A stretch of 13,412 bases of DNA from Pseudomonadota bacterium (GTDB lineage: Bacteria; Pseudomonadota; Gammaproteobacteria; Burkholderiales; Burkholderiaceae_D): NCBI GenBank assembly GCA_023422955.1, contig JAFAGG010000091.1, positions 1 through 13,412 on the forward strand, given 5' to 3'. The position numbers were made by a program, and so were the translations under genes. The first letter of the stretch is position 1. Every line of letters starts with the position of its first letter. Positions 1 to 6,410 of this stretch are shown in pieces. Under the pieces are notes generated by a model, which was not told where the DNA came from, made no database searches, and saw only the letters and a list, made by a program, of their open reading frames with translations.

Positions 1-193
1 TGGTTTCCTGGTGCTGTCGGAGACCGCTGAATTCCTGTACAAGACCACCGATTACTACGCGCCCGAGCATGAGCGCTGCATCGTCTGGAACGATCCGACC
101 CTCGACATCGCCTGGCCGATGATGGGCGCGCCGCTCCTGTCCGGCAAGGACCAGCAGGGCAAAACATTGAATGAGGCGGAGGTGTTTGCATGA
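1..193 (+). CDS. rfbC: dTDP-4-dehydrorhamnose 3,5-epimerase, C-terminal part (5' end outside window)
   Basis: The frame is open from base 2 and encodes the last 63 residues before the TGA at 191-193. It begins GFLVLSETAEFLYKTTDYY and continues with the stretch PEHERCIVWNDPTL, both characteristic of the C-terminal half of RmlC/RfbC cupin epimerases. The enzyme converts dTDP-4-keto-6-deoxyglucose to dTDP-4-keto-L-rhamnose, the third step of cytoplasmic dTDP-L-rhamnose synthesis for O-antigen or exopolysaccharide. The family is about 180 residues long, so roughly two thirds of the gene lies upstream. Its stop overlaps the rfbD start (ATGA, 190-193), which indicates translational coupling. Family assignment rests on recognised sequence; the missing N-terminus holds part of the active site and cannot be checked here. 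Confidence 0.93.
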   Translation, partial: GFLVLSETAEFLYKTTDYYAPEHERCIVWNDPTLDIAWPMMGAPLLSGKDQQGKTLNEAEVFA

Positions 194-1062
194 AGATTCT
201 TCTCACCGGAAAAAGCGGCCAGGTCGGTTATGAACTGGAGCGCAGCCTGCAAGGGCTGGGTGAAGTGATCGCGCTGGGACACGGGCAAATGGATTTGTCG
301 GACTTGCGGCAGGTGCGTGATGTGATTCGTAGCGTGCGGCCCAATCTCATCGTCAATCCTGCGGCTTATACGGCCGTGGATCAGGCCGAAAGCGACATCG
401 AACTGGCCATGTGCATCAATGGCGATGCGCCGGGCGTGATGGCGGAAGAAGCGAAAAAGCTGGGCGCGGCCATGATTCATTACTCCACCGATTATGTGTT
501 CGATGGCAGCAAGGAATCTCCCTACACGGAAGACGATGCGCCCAGTCCCATCAATGCCTACGGCAAGACCAAGCTGGCCGGCGAGGAAGCGATCCGGGCT
601 GCAGGCATTCCGCACCTGATTTTCCGCACCAGCTGGGTATACGGCATGCGCGGCAGGAATTTCCTGCTGACGGTGCTGCGGCTGGCGAGCGAACGGGATG
701 AACTGCGCATCGTGGCGGATCAGTTCGGCGCGCCAACCTGGTCGCGCACGCTGGCCGACACCACTGCGCATATCGTGTCGCAGGCCAGGGCGGCAAAGGA
801 CAAGCAGCAATGGTGGACCGAGCATAGCGGTCTTTATCATCTGACAGCGCAGGGCAGCACCAGCTGGCATGGATTTACCGAGGCCATACTTTCCCATCCG
901 GGAAGGCTGAAGAAGCCGGTCGTCACACCCATCACGACCGAAGAGTATCCGTTGCCGGCGCCCCGGCCCCGCAATTCCGTGCTGAATTGCGACAAACTGA
1001 AGCAGCATTTTTGCGATCTGCCGCACTGGGAAAGCGCGCTGGCCTTATGTCAGGGAGTGTGA
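190..1062 (+). CDS. rfbD: dTDP-4-dehydrorhamnose reductase
   Basis: This 290-residue short-chain reductase has the usual length for RmlD/RfbD, the NAD(P)H-dependent enzyme for the last step of dTDP-L-rhamnose synthesis. An N-terminal Rossmann fold shows G7-x-x-G10-x-x-G13 (GKSGQVG). The segment NPAAYTAVDQAE (56-67) is typical of the family. The catalytic triad is visible as T100-D101 in YSTDYVFDG and Y124-x-x-x-K128 in NAYGKTKLAGE. FRTSWVYG (145-152) and the sugar-binding RPRNSVLN (259-266) are also present. The ATG at 190 overlaps the stop of rfbC, so the two are co-translated as the end of an rfb/rml operon that begins upstream. No intrinsic terminator is obvious in the 160 bp that follow. 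Confidence 0.95.
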   Translation: MKILLTGKSGQVGYELERSLQGLGEVIALGHGQMDLSDLRQVRDVIRSVRPNLIVNPAAYTAVDQAESDIELAMCINGDAPGVMAEEAKKLGAAMIHYSTDYVFDGSKESPYTEDDAPSPINAYGKTKLAGEEAIRAAGIPHLIFRTSWVYGMRGRNFLLTVLRLASERDELRIVADQFGAPTWSRTLADTTAHIVSQARAAKDKQQWWTEHSGLYHLTAQGSTSWHGFTEAILSHPGRLKKPVVTPITTEEYPLPAPRPRNSVLNCDKLKQHFCDLPHWESALALCQGV

Positions 1063-1135
1063 AAGGAAATAGGCGCATAAATCTTGCCGCGGCGCAAAGC
1101 GCGAGAGTCCGCTTAGGCGATCTAATAGAGCTCTT

Positions 1136-1165
1136 TTGCGCTCCAGGCTGACAACGCAAGATAAA
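1136..1165 (+). promoter_or_regulatory. Weak sigma-70 promoter candidate ahead of the phosphomannomutase gene
   Basis: TTGCGC (1136-1141), 18 bp, then GATAAA (1160-1165) lies 57 bp upstream of the ATG at 1223. The same interval contains an inverted repeat, TTGCG (1136-1140) with CGCAA (1155-1159). The match is mediocre, but the 160-bp gap after rfbD suggests separate transcription of the next gene. Nothing else was recognised in 1063-1222. Confidence 0.25.
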
Positions 1166-1222
1166 ACAGATAAACAGCAGCGCACCCGCTCAGCCTATTC
1201 ATTCCTCTATCAGTAAAGAACC

Positions 1223-2599
1223 ATGATTTCCTTATCCAAATCCATTTTCAAGGCATACGACATTCGCGGCATCATCGGCAAGACGCTGGATGCAGAGGTC
1301 GCCACCAAGATCGGCCAGGCTTTCGGTACTGCCGCACGCAACAAGGGTGAAAAGACGGTCGTGATCGGCCGCGACGGCCGCCTGTCCGGTCCCGAACTGT
1401 CCGCTGCGCTGGCGCGCGGCCTGCAATCGGCCGGTGTGGATGTGATCGATGTCGGCATGGTGGCAACGCCGGTGCTGTACTTCGCCACCGCTACCTTGGA
1501 TGCGCGTTCCGGCATCATGGTCACCGGCAGCCACAATCCGCCGGACTACAACGGCTTCAAGATGGTGCTGGCTGGTGAAGCGATTTACGGCGACACCATA
1601 CAGGGCCTGTACAACGCGATCGAAGCCGGCCATCTCGCGCAAGGTGAAGGCAGTTATCGCACGCATGATATCCGCCAGGCTTACCTGGACCGCATTACTT
1701 CCGATGTGAAAATTTCGCGCCCGATGAAGATCGCCGTCGATTGCGGCAATGGCGTGGCCGGCGCTTTCGCGGGCGACCTGTTCCGCGCGATGGGCTGCGA
1801 AGTCATTGAACTGTTCTGCGATGTCGATGGCAATTTCCCCAATCATCATCCCGACCCGGCGCACCTGGAAAACCTGCAGGACCTGATCAAGTGCCTGCAG
1901 GAGACCGATGCTGAACTGGGCCTGGCTTTCGACGGCGACGGCGACCGTCTGGGCGTGGTGACCAAGGATGGACAAGTCATTTTCCCCGACCGCCAGCTGA
2001 TGCTGTTCGTCGAAGACGTGCTGACCCGCCATCCCGGCCAATCGATTCTGTACGACGTGAAATGCACGCGCCACCTGGCGCCGTGGATTGCCGAGCGCGG
2101 TGGCAAGCCCTTGATGTGGAAGACCGGTCACTCGCTGGTCAAGGCCAAGATGCGCGAAGTCGGCGCGCCGATAGGCGGCGAGATGAGCGGCCATATCTTC
2201 TTCAAGGATCGCTGGTATGGCTTCGACGATGGCCTGTATGCGGGCGCGCGCCTGCTGGAGCTGATGAGCCGCGAGCAGGATCCATCGGCCGTGCTGAACG
2301 CCTTGCCGCAATCGACCAGCACTCCCGAACTGCAACTGCAGCTCACCGAAGGCGAGAACTTCACGCTGATCGAAAAGATGCAGAAGGAAGCGAAGTTCCC
2401 CGGCGCGGATCAGGTGATTACCATCGACGGCCTGCGCGTCGAATACCCGGATGGTTTCGGCCTGGCGCGTTCATCCAATACCACGCCGGTCATCGTGATG
2501 CGCTTTGAAGCGGAATCCCAGCAAGCACTGGCGCGCATACAAAGCGAGTTCTCGCGCGTGATCAAGGCCGCCAAGCCGGATGCGGCCTTGCCGTTCTGA
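1223..2599 (+). CDS. manB: Bifunctional phosphomannomutase/phosphoglucomutase
   Basis: This 458-residue alpha-D-phosphohexomutase matches the length and motif order of Pseudomonas AlgC-type PMM/PGM. KAYDIRG (10-16) starts domain 1. The phosphoserine loop is TGSHNPPDYNG with catalytic S103. The Mg-binding loop is D237-G-D-G-D241-R242. The sugar-binding loop is GEMSGH (319-324). The C-terminal phosphate loop is R416-S-S-N-T-T-P422. The enzyme interconverts mannose-6-P and mannose-1-P, and glucose-6-P and glucose-1-P, supplying GDP-mannose and dTDP/UDP-sugar precursors. This fits the rhamnose genes just upstream. The ATG at 1223 has only a poor ribosome site (AAAGAA), but the N-terminus MISLSKSIFKAYDIRG is what the family normally shows. 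A strong terminator follows 19 bp after the stop. Confidence 0.95.
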   Translation: MISLSKSIFKAYDIRGIIGKTLDAEVATKIGQAFGTAARNKGEKTVVIGRDGRLSGPELSAALARGLQSAGVDVIDVGMVATPVLYFATATLDARSGIMVTGSHNPPDYNGFKMVLAGEAIYGDTIQGLYNAIEAGHLAQGEGSYRTHDIRQAYLDRITSDVKISRPMKIAVDCGNGVAGAFAGDLFRAMGCEVIELFCDVDGNFPNHHPDPAHLENLQDLIKCLQETDAELGLAFDGDGDRLGVVTKDGQVIFPDRQLMLFVEDVLTRHPGQSILYDVKCTRHLAPWIAERGGKPLMWKTGHSLVKAKMREVGAPIGGEMSGHIFFKDRWYGFDDGLYAGARLLELMSREQDPSAVLNALPQSTSTPELQLQLTEGENFTLIEKMQKEAKFPGADQVITIDGLRVEYPDGFGLARSSNTTPVIVMRFEAESQQALARIQSEFSRVIKAAKPDAALPF

Positions 2600-2618
2600 T
2601 GCGTCATTGATGAACTTG

Positions 2619-2647
2619 AAAGGGCAGGTGCTTCCTGCCCTTTTTTT
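2619..2647 (+). terminator. Rho-independent terminator after the phosphomannomutase gene
   Basis: A perfect 10-bp stem AAAGGGCAGG (2619-2628) / CCTGCCCTTT (2634-2643) with loop TGCTT runs into seven T residues (2641-2647). It ends the + strand transcript and isolates waaA. Confidence 0.92.
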
Positions 2648-2649
2648 AT

Positions 2650-2669
2650 TTGCAAGTCATTGCAAGTCA
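2650..2669 (+). repeat. Tandem duplication of a 10-mer upstream of waaA
   Basis: TTGCAAGTCA occurs twice head-to-tail (2650-2659, 2660-2669) directly after the terminator T-run. It may be replication slippage or part of the waaA control region. A -10-like CATAAT lies at 2697-2702, but no convincing -35 sits at the right distance. Confidence 0.75.
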
Positions 2670-2771
2670 GGCTAGCCGGCCTGCGGTCAAACCCGGCATA
2701 ATGCGCGGCATGATCTTGTCCTTCTCTTCTTTCTCCATCCCGGCAAACCGCGGCATTGATGGCAGGAGTCC

Positions 2772-4058
2772 ATGCCTGTGAGCCGCCGGTTGTATTCCCT
2801 CGCGTGGTGGCTGGCTTTGCCGCTGGTGCTGGCACGCCTGTGGTGGCGCGGCCGCAAGGAACCGGGTTATCGCCGCCACATCAGTGAGCGCCTCGGATTC
2901 TCTGGTCCTATCAAGCCACCCACCGGTCCGGTGATCTGGGTGCATGCGGTGTCGGTCGGTGAAACGCGGGCAGCCGAGCCATTGGTCGATGCGCTGCTGG
3001 CGGCCTATCCCGATCACACGCTGCTGATCACGCACATGACCGCGACCGGCCGCGAAACCGGGCAGGCGCTGTTTTCCAAACATGGCGATCGTTTCCGGCA
3101 GGCTTTTCTGCCTTACGATCTCGGCCCTTTCCTTGCGCGCTTTCTGAAAGCCTATTCGCCGCGCCTCTGCATCCTGATGGAAACCGAGGTCTGGCCCAAT
3201 TTGATTGCGCAATGTCGCGCGCATCAGGTGCCGGTAGTTTTGCTGAATGCGCGCCTGTCTGCGAAGTCCGCTGCCAAGGCGCAGCGTTTTGCCGGGCTGA
3301 TGCAGGAAGCCGCTGCCGGCATTGCGCTGGCAGCAGCGCAGACCGACGCCGATGCGCAGCGCTTGCAACAGGTGGGCGTGCCGCGCGTGGAAGTCACCGG
3401 CAGCATCAAGTTCGATGTGGTGCCGCCTGCCGAGAAAATACAACTTGGACTGCAATGGCGAAAACAGTTCGGCGAGCGGCCGGTGCTGCTGTGCGCGAGT
3501 ACCCGCGAAGGCGAAGAAGCGCTGGTACTCGATGCGCTGAAAGACACGGATCTTCAAGACACGCTGTTGCTCATCGTGCCGCGTCATCCGCAGCGCTTCG
3601 ATGAAGTCGCGCAGATGGTCAGTGTACGTGGCCTGTCGCTGTTGCGTCGCTCCGCGTTATCCGATAAAGAGCCGCTTGCTGCTGATGTGCAGGTTGTGCT
3701 GGGTAACTCCATGGGAGAAATGTTCGCCTATTACGCCGCCTGCGATCTCGCCTATATCGGCGGCAGCTTGCTGCCGCTGGGCGGGCAAAACCTGATCGAA
3801 GCCTGCGCGCTGGGCAAGCCGGTGCTGGTCGGGCCGCATACGTTCAATTTTGCGCTGGCGACTGAAGAGGCGATACATGCCGGCGCAGCAAGCCGCGTTG
3901 CCGATGCGAAGAGCATGCTGCACGAAGCCTTGCGCTTGATTGGTGATAAGGAGGAAAGATTGGCCAGGTCAGCCAAGGCATCGACTTATGCACAGCAGCA
4001 TCGCGGCGCTACCTCGCGCACTTTGGAGTTGCTCAAGGAAATGCTGGGGCGCGCTTGA
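2772..4058 (+). CDS. waaA: 3-deoxy-D-manno-octulosonic acid (Kdo) transferase, GT30 family
   Basis: WaaA (KdtA) transfers Kdo from CMP-Kdo to lipid IVA at the inner face of the cytoplasmic membrane, the first step of LPS core assembly. The 428 residues begin with a hydrophobic Arg/Trp-flanked anchor (about 9-26), then the ERLG segment (39-42) containing the conserved glutamate region of the family. Further family motifs: HAVSVGE (58-64), METEVWPN (136-143), NARLSAKS (159-166), GSIKFD (210-215), RHPQRF (271-276), GNSMGEM (311-317) and GGSLLPLGGQN (330-340), the last being the CMP-Kdo binding region of the GT-B fold. The ATG at 2772 has AGGAG at 2764-2768, a good ribosome site. Whether one or two Kdo residues are added cannot be read from the sequence. 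Confidence 0.95.
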   Translation: MPVSRRLYSLAWWLALPLVLARLWWRGRKEPGYRRHISERLGFSGPIKPPTGPVIWVHAVSVGETRAAEPLVDALLAAYPDHTLLITHMTATGRETGQALFSKHGDRFRQAFLPYDLGPFLARFLKAYSPRLCILMETEVWPNLIAQCRAHQVPVVLLNARLSAKSAAKAQRFAGLMQEAAAGIALAAAQTDADAQRLQQVGVPRVEVTGSIKFDVVPPAEKIQLGLQWRKQFGERPVLLCASTREGEEALVLDALKDTDLQDTLLLIVPRHPQRFDEVAQMVSVRGLSLLRRSALSDKEPLAADVQVVLGNSMGEMFAYYAACDLAYIGGSLLPLGGQNLIEACALGKPVLVGPHTFNFALATEEAIHAGAASRVADAKSMLHEALRLIGDKEERLARSAKASTYAQQHRGATSRTLELLKEMLGRA

Positions 4059-4118
4059 AGTGGTTGTGCGTGCTGCGAGAAAGCCCGGGCCACCCCACGA
4101 TTGCAGGCTCGTCCGCAG

Positions 4119-4147
4119 TTGCCACGCATGACCTTTCCCCCTACACT
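4119..4147 (+). promoter_or_regulatory. Sigma-70 promoter candidate for the DUF3144 gene
   Basis: TTGCCA (4119-4124), a 17-bp spacer and TACACT (4142-4147) form a good -35/-10 pair. The predicted start, near 4154, gives a leader of about 45 nt before the ATG at 4200. No terminator separates waaA from this gene, so read-through is also possible. The rest of 4059-4199 shows nothing recognisable. Confidence 0.5.
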
Positions 4148-4199
4148 GCAGCGACTTATTCAATCAATCGGTATTTCTTAAATATCCTGGGATGCAAGC

Positions 4200-4496
4200 A
4201 TGGCGCAAAATGATGAGAAGTTTTTTGAAAGGGCGGATGCGCATATCCGTCTGTCCAACGACCAACTAAGCGAATCCAACCGCAGCGAAGTCAGCGCTTC
4301 CATGCTGTTTGCCACCTCGCGCTTCAATGCCTGGCTGATTGCCGGCGGTGCCAAATCCGGACAGGAAATGAGTGAAACACGTGATGACATGATCAAGTAT
4401 TTCACCGAACAGTATCGCCTGATGCTGGAAGAAAATATCAACGACTACATCAGTAATTACGATAGCTACATGCAGGCAAACAACGACAAGCCGTAA
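4200..4496 (+). CDS. DUF3144 family small cytoplasmic protein
   Basis: This 98-residue acidic protein matches the DUF3144 pattern as I recall it: FFERADAHIRLSNDQL near the N-terminus, then SASMLFATSRFNAWL (32-46), and a C-terminal Y/E-rich part with EQYRLMLEENINDYI (70-84). No signal peptide, membrane segment or metal motif is visible, and the protein is probably mostly helical. The function of the family is unknown to me. The ribosome site is weak (GGGA about 7 bases before the ATG); another ATG at 4192 is out of frame. The gene has its own promoter candidate and ends at a bidirectional terminator facing tmm, so it is probably monocistronic or a distal part of the waaA transcript. Confidence 0.8.
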   Translation: MAQNDEKFFERADAHIRLSNDQLSESNRSEVSASMLFATSRFNAWLIAGGAKSGQEMSETRDDMIKYFTEQYRLMLEENINDYISNYDSYMQANNDKP

Positions 4497-4509
4497 GCTC
4501 ACTCAATAT

Positions 4510-4550
4510 AAAAAGGCCCGCCTTCGGAAGAAGTGCGGGCCTTTTTATTT
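4510..4550. terminator. Bidirectional rho-independent terminator between convergent genes
   Basis: A perfect 12-bp stem AAAAAGGCCCGC (4510-4521) / GCGGGCCTTTTT (4535-4546) surrounds a 13-nt loop that includes CTTCGGAAG. T-runs occur on both strands, so it can end the DUF3144 transcript (+) and the tmm transcript (-), which stops at 4596. Confidence 0.93.
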
Positions 4551-4595
4551 ACGGCTGAAGCAGGCGAAGGGGAGGAGCTCCGCCTTCGCCATGTA

Positions 4596-5978
4596 TCAAT
4601 GCGTTTCAGCTTTTTCTTTTTCCTTCGCCTTGGCCGGCACCTGGCTGAGGAAGCGCTGGGCGCTGTCGTCCAGTTCATCCATCCACGCCGTGTGGTGCAT
4701 GCTCGCCAGCGTGCCGGTGACTACCGACTTGAAGCGGCGATCGCGGTAGGTAAGGATGTTTTCCTGCTTGTCGCGCAGCCATTGCTTGAGCAGTTCGGCG
4801 ACTTCCTCGGCCTTGAAGCCCGGATAGTCGGTGCGCTGCATCAGGTCGCGCACATAGGCGGTCTGAAAGTCTACGGCGCCGCAAGCATCGGTTATCGCAT
4901 CTTCGCGCGTGCCCCAGGCATTGATGTCGGCCTTGCGTGCTGCGGCATCCGGCAACTGTATGCGGCCCAGCATGACGTCGCGGGTGAACCAGGCCTGCGC
5001 GTCGAACATGTTGAAGGTGTAGTACTGGTCCTGCATGCCGAGATAGAACAGTCGCGGCTGCGCCTGCCACACCACGCCCTTGTAAAGTCCGCGCGGATAC
5101 AGTCGGTTATGAGAGCGCAGGCGCAATTCGGTCGGCAGGAAAGGGTACTTGTGCTGATAACCGGTGCACAGCACCACGGCATCGAAACGCTTGGTCGAAC
5201 CATCCTCGAAATGGGCGGTGTCGCCGTCAAAGCGTTTCACCAGCGGCACCTCCGACATGCCCTTGGGCCACTTGAAGCCCAGCGGCGCGGAGCGGTAGCT
5301 GATCGTCACGGAACGCGCGCCATGCTTGTAGCACTGCACGCCTATGTCTTCGGCGGAATAGCTGCCGCCCACCAGCAGCAGATCCTTGCCCTTGAACTGG
5401 TCGGCGCCGCGGAAATCATGCGCATGCATGGCCGCGCCAGGGAAGCTGTCCAGGCCTTCGATGTAAGGCACATTCGGCGTGGAGAAGTGGCCGGTCGCAA
5501 CCACCAGGTAGTCGAAGGTTTCGCTATAGGTCTGGCAGGATTTCAGATCTTCCACCGTGACCGTGAAGGTTTGCGAGGTTTCATCAAACGTCACCCAGCG
5601 GGCCACGGTATCGAAGCGGATGTACTGGCGCAGGTCGTTGCGCTTCATGCGTCCCTGGATATAGTCGAACAGCACGGCGCGCGGCGGGTAGGAAGGAATG
5701 GCGCGGCCGAAATGCTCGTCGAAGGAGTAATCGGCAAATTCCAGCGCTTCCTTGGGACCGTTGGACCACAGGTAGCGATACATGCTGCCATGCACCGGCT
5801 CGCCATGTTCATCCAGCCCGGTGCGCCAGGTGTAATTCCACAAACCGCCCCAGTTGGATTGTTTTTCGAAGCAGACCAGCGAAATATCGTCGGTGCTGTT
5901 GGCCATGACGGCTTCAAAGGCGCGTAACTGGGCAAGGCCGCTGGGACCCGCGCCGATAATTCCAATGCGTAAGCTCAT
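4596..5978 (-). CDS. tmm: Flavin-containing monooxygenase, probable trimethylamine monooxygenase
   Basis: This 460-residue class B flavoprotein monooxygenase has an FAD site G9-A-G-P-S-G14, the FMO signature F179-x-G181-x3-H185-x3-F189, and an NADPH site G204-G-S-Y-S-A209. Long runs such as WNYTWRTGLDEHGEPVH, MYRYLWSNGPKE (66-77), ATGHFSTP (161-168) and FNMFDAQAW (322-330) match what I recall of the Methylophaga and Roseobacter Tmm enzymes. Those oxidise trimethylamine to its N-oxide with NADPH and O2, and can also attack indole and sulfides. N73 and Y207 fall at positions reported as important in that group (from memory). The start at 5978 is chosen because AAGGAG (5984-5989) precedes it and the FAD motif follows at the usual distance; an in-frame ATG 96 bp upstream is unlikely. 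The C-terminus is a Lys/Glu-rich tail. No tdm or other methylamine gene is near. The true substrate is inferred. Confidence 0.88.
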   Translation of the reverse strand: MSLRIGIIGAGPSGLAQLRAFEAVMANSTDDISLVCFEKQSNWGGLWNYTWRTGLDEHGEPVHGSMYRYLWSNGPKEALEFADYSFDEHFGRAIPSYPPRAVLFDYIQGRMKRNDLRQYIRFDTVARWVTFDETSQTFTVTVEDLKSCQTYSETFDYLVVATGHFSTPNVPYIEGLDSFPGAAMHAHDFRGADQFKGKDLLLVGGSYSAEDIGVQCYKHGARSVTISYRSAPLGFKWPKGMSEVPLVKRFDGDTAHFEDGSTKRFDAVVLCTGYQHKYPFLPTELRLRSHNRLYPRGLYKGVVWQAQPRLFYLGMQDQYYTFNMFDAQAWFTRDVMLGRIQLPDAAARKADINAWGTREDAITDACGAVDFQTAYVRDLMQRTDYPGFKAEEVAELLKQWLRDKQENILTYRDRRFKSVVTGTLASMHHTAWMDELDDSAQRFLSQVPAKAKEKEKAETH

Positions 5979-6047
5979 GTTGACTCCTTGATGATGACTG
6001 GCAATGTGAATGCTTGCTCTCCAGTCAAGCGTTTCCAGACACGAATA

Positions 6048-6060
6048 GCCGACGGTCGGC
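6048..6060. repeat. Short perfect palindrome in the tmm leader
   Basis: GCCGAC-G-GTCGGC is a perfect dyad of 6-bp arms about one base, centred 76 bp upstream of the tmm start. It could be a protein-binding site. A TTGACT (6028-6023, - strand) lies nearby, but its -10 partner is poor. Confidence 0.4.
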
Positions 6061-6111
6061 AAGCTTTGCTGCATTAGCGGCTACGGCAGGAAGCAGGGAC
6101 CAACTGCGCAG

Positions 6112-6133
6112 AAAAATCCGGAGATCGCCGGAT
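6112..6133 (-). terminator. Intrinsic terminator candidate reading leftward, upstream of tmm
   Basis: On the - strand ATCCGG (6133-6128), loop CGATCT and CCGGAT (6121-6116) are followed directly by a run of five T (6116-6112). It lies 134 bp before tmm, so it would end a short RNA or act as an attenuator rather than follow a gene. Confidence 0.55.
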
Positions 6134-6209
6134 GCGAATACAGCAGCCCCAAAAGGGGTGAGAAGGGGAGAGCAAGTCTCAGGTAATGCAAATGATTTCA
6201 ACTGAAACG
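6112..6209 (-). ncRNA. Candidate small regulatory RNA (about 98 nt) or attenuated tmm leader
   Basis: A - strand promoter motif (6244-6216) predicts a start near 6209, and the terminator-like hairpin ends at 6112, giving a transcript of about 98 nt without an apparent coding sequence. The RNA would begin with a small UUUC-AGUU-GAAA hairpin. It continues with a largely unpaired C/U-rich stretch (GCUCUCCCCUUCUCACCCC, 6172-6154) that is complementary to purine-rich ribosome-binding sites, then closes with the terminator stem. A long dyad lies over the promoter -10 and start, as expected for a repressed small RNA. No match to a known sRNA family is claimed. The alternative is a 5' leader with premature termination controlling tmm, which lies downstream on the same strand. 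Confidence 0.4.
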
Positions 6210-6219
6210 ATTTGCATTA
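6184..6219. promoter_or_regulatory. 36-bp near-perfect palindrome, probable operator (Fur-like half-sites)
   Basis: The left arm TAATGCAAATGATTTCA (6184-6200) and right arm TGAAACGATTTGCATTA (6203-6219) are inverted copies with 2 mismatches in 17 positions and a 2-bp centre. The arms resemble the GCAAATGAT half-sites common in betaproteobacterial Fur boxes, but the centre does not fit the canonical 19-mer. The dyad covers the -10 and predicted start of the leftward promoter, a position typical of repressor operators. Confidence 0.55.
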
Positions 6220-6244
6220 GACCATATTTGCTGATCTCAGGCAA
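6216..6244 (-). promoter_or_regulatory. Sigma-70 promoter candidate for the leftward small RNA or tmm leader
   Basis: On the - strand TTGCCT (6244-6239), a 17-bp spacer and TCTAAT (6221-6216) match the -35 at 4 of 6 positions and the -10 at 5 of 6. The -10 overlaps the right arm of the 36-bp palindrome. Confidence 0.45.
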
Positions 6245-6256
6245 ATTTTGACGGTA

Positions 6257-6283
6257 TGCCGACAGGGAATGGTCCTGTCGGCA
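6257..6283. repeat. Perfect 10-bp inverted repeat between tolC and tmm
   Basis: TGCCGACAGG (6257-6266), loop GAATGGT, CCTGTCGGCA (6274-6283). On the + strand a T-run starts 5 bases after the stem; on the - strand no T-run follows. It may be a poor terminator for tolC, a 3' mRNA-stabilising stem or an operator. Confidence 0.6.
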
Positions 6284-6381
6284 ACGCGTTTTTTGTTGGG
6301 AAAATCTGCTGTAAAAATAGGTGCCGCAGGGATGAGTGGCAGGTAGAAAACGAGGGCGGAACGGGGGTGACGTTTTGGTCG

Positions 6382-6403
6382 CGGCGAGGTTTTTGCCTCA
6401 CCG
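6382..6403 (-). repeat. Hairpin directly after the tolC stop codon
   Basis: In the - strand RNA CGGUGAGG pairs with CCUCGCCG (8 bp including a G-U) around CAAAAA, 7 bases past the tolC stop. The G-U pair is good only in the tolC sense, but no U-tract follows, so it may protect the 3' end or assist factor-dependent termination. A weaker TGCC/GGCA stem near 6321-6340 is followed by TATTTTT on the - strand. Confidence 0.35.
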
Positions 6404-6410
6404 AAAAGGC

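Noticed and set aside
1232..2335. 367-codon - strand open frame opposite the phosphomannomutase gene
   Set aside because: It is a mirror effect of GC-rich codons; the + strand has all phosphohexomutase motifs and a terminator in the correct orientation.
4533..5927. 464-codon + strand open frame opposite tmm
   Set aside because: It is a shadow of tmm; the product is low in recognisable motifs, whereas the - strand has complete FAD and NADPH motifs and a good ribosome site.
5979..6074. N-terminal extension of tmm to an upstream ATG at 6074
   Set aside because: The extra 32 residues do not belong to the FMO fold, while AAGGAG directly precedes the ATG at 5978 and the FAD motif begins at residue 9 as usual.
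6144..6250. Resemblance to a glycine riboswitch (GGGAGAGC and two TCTCAGGyAA segments at 6177 and 6235 on the + strand)
   Set aside because: The two segments are only 58 bp apart, too close for two aptamers. The conserved internal GCCGAAGG-like core is missing and no glycine-related gene follows on that strand.
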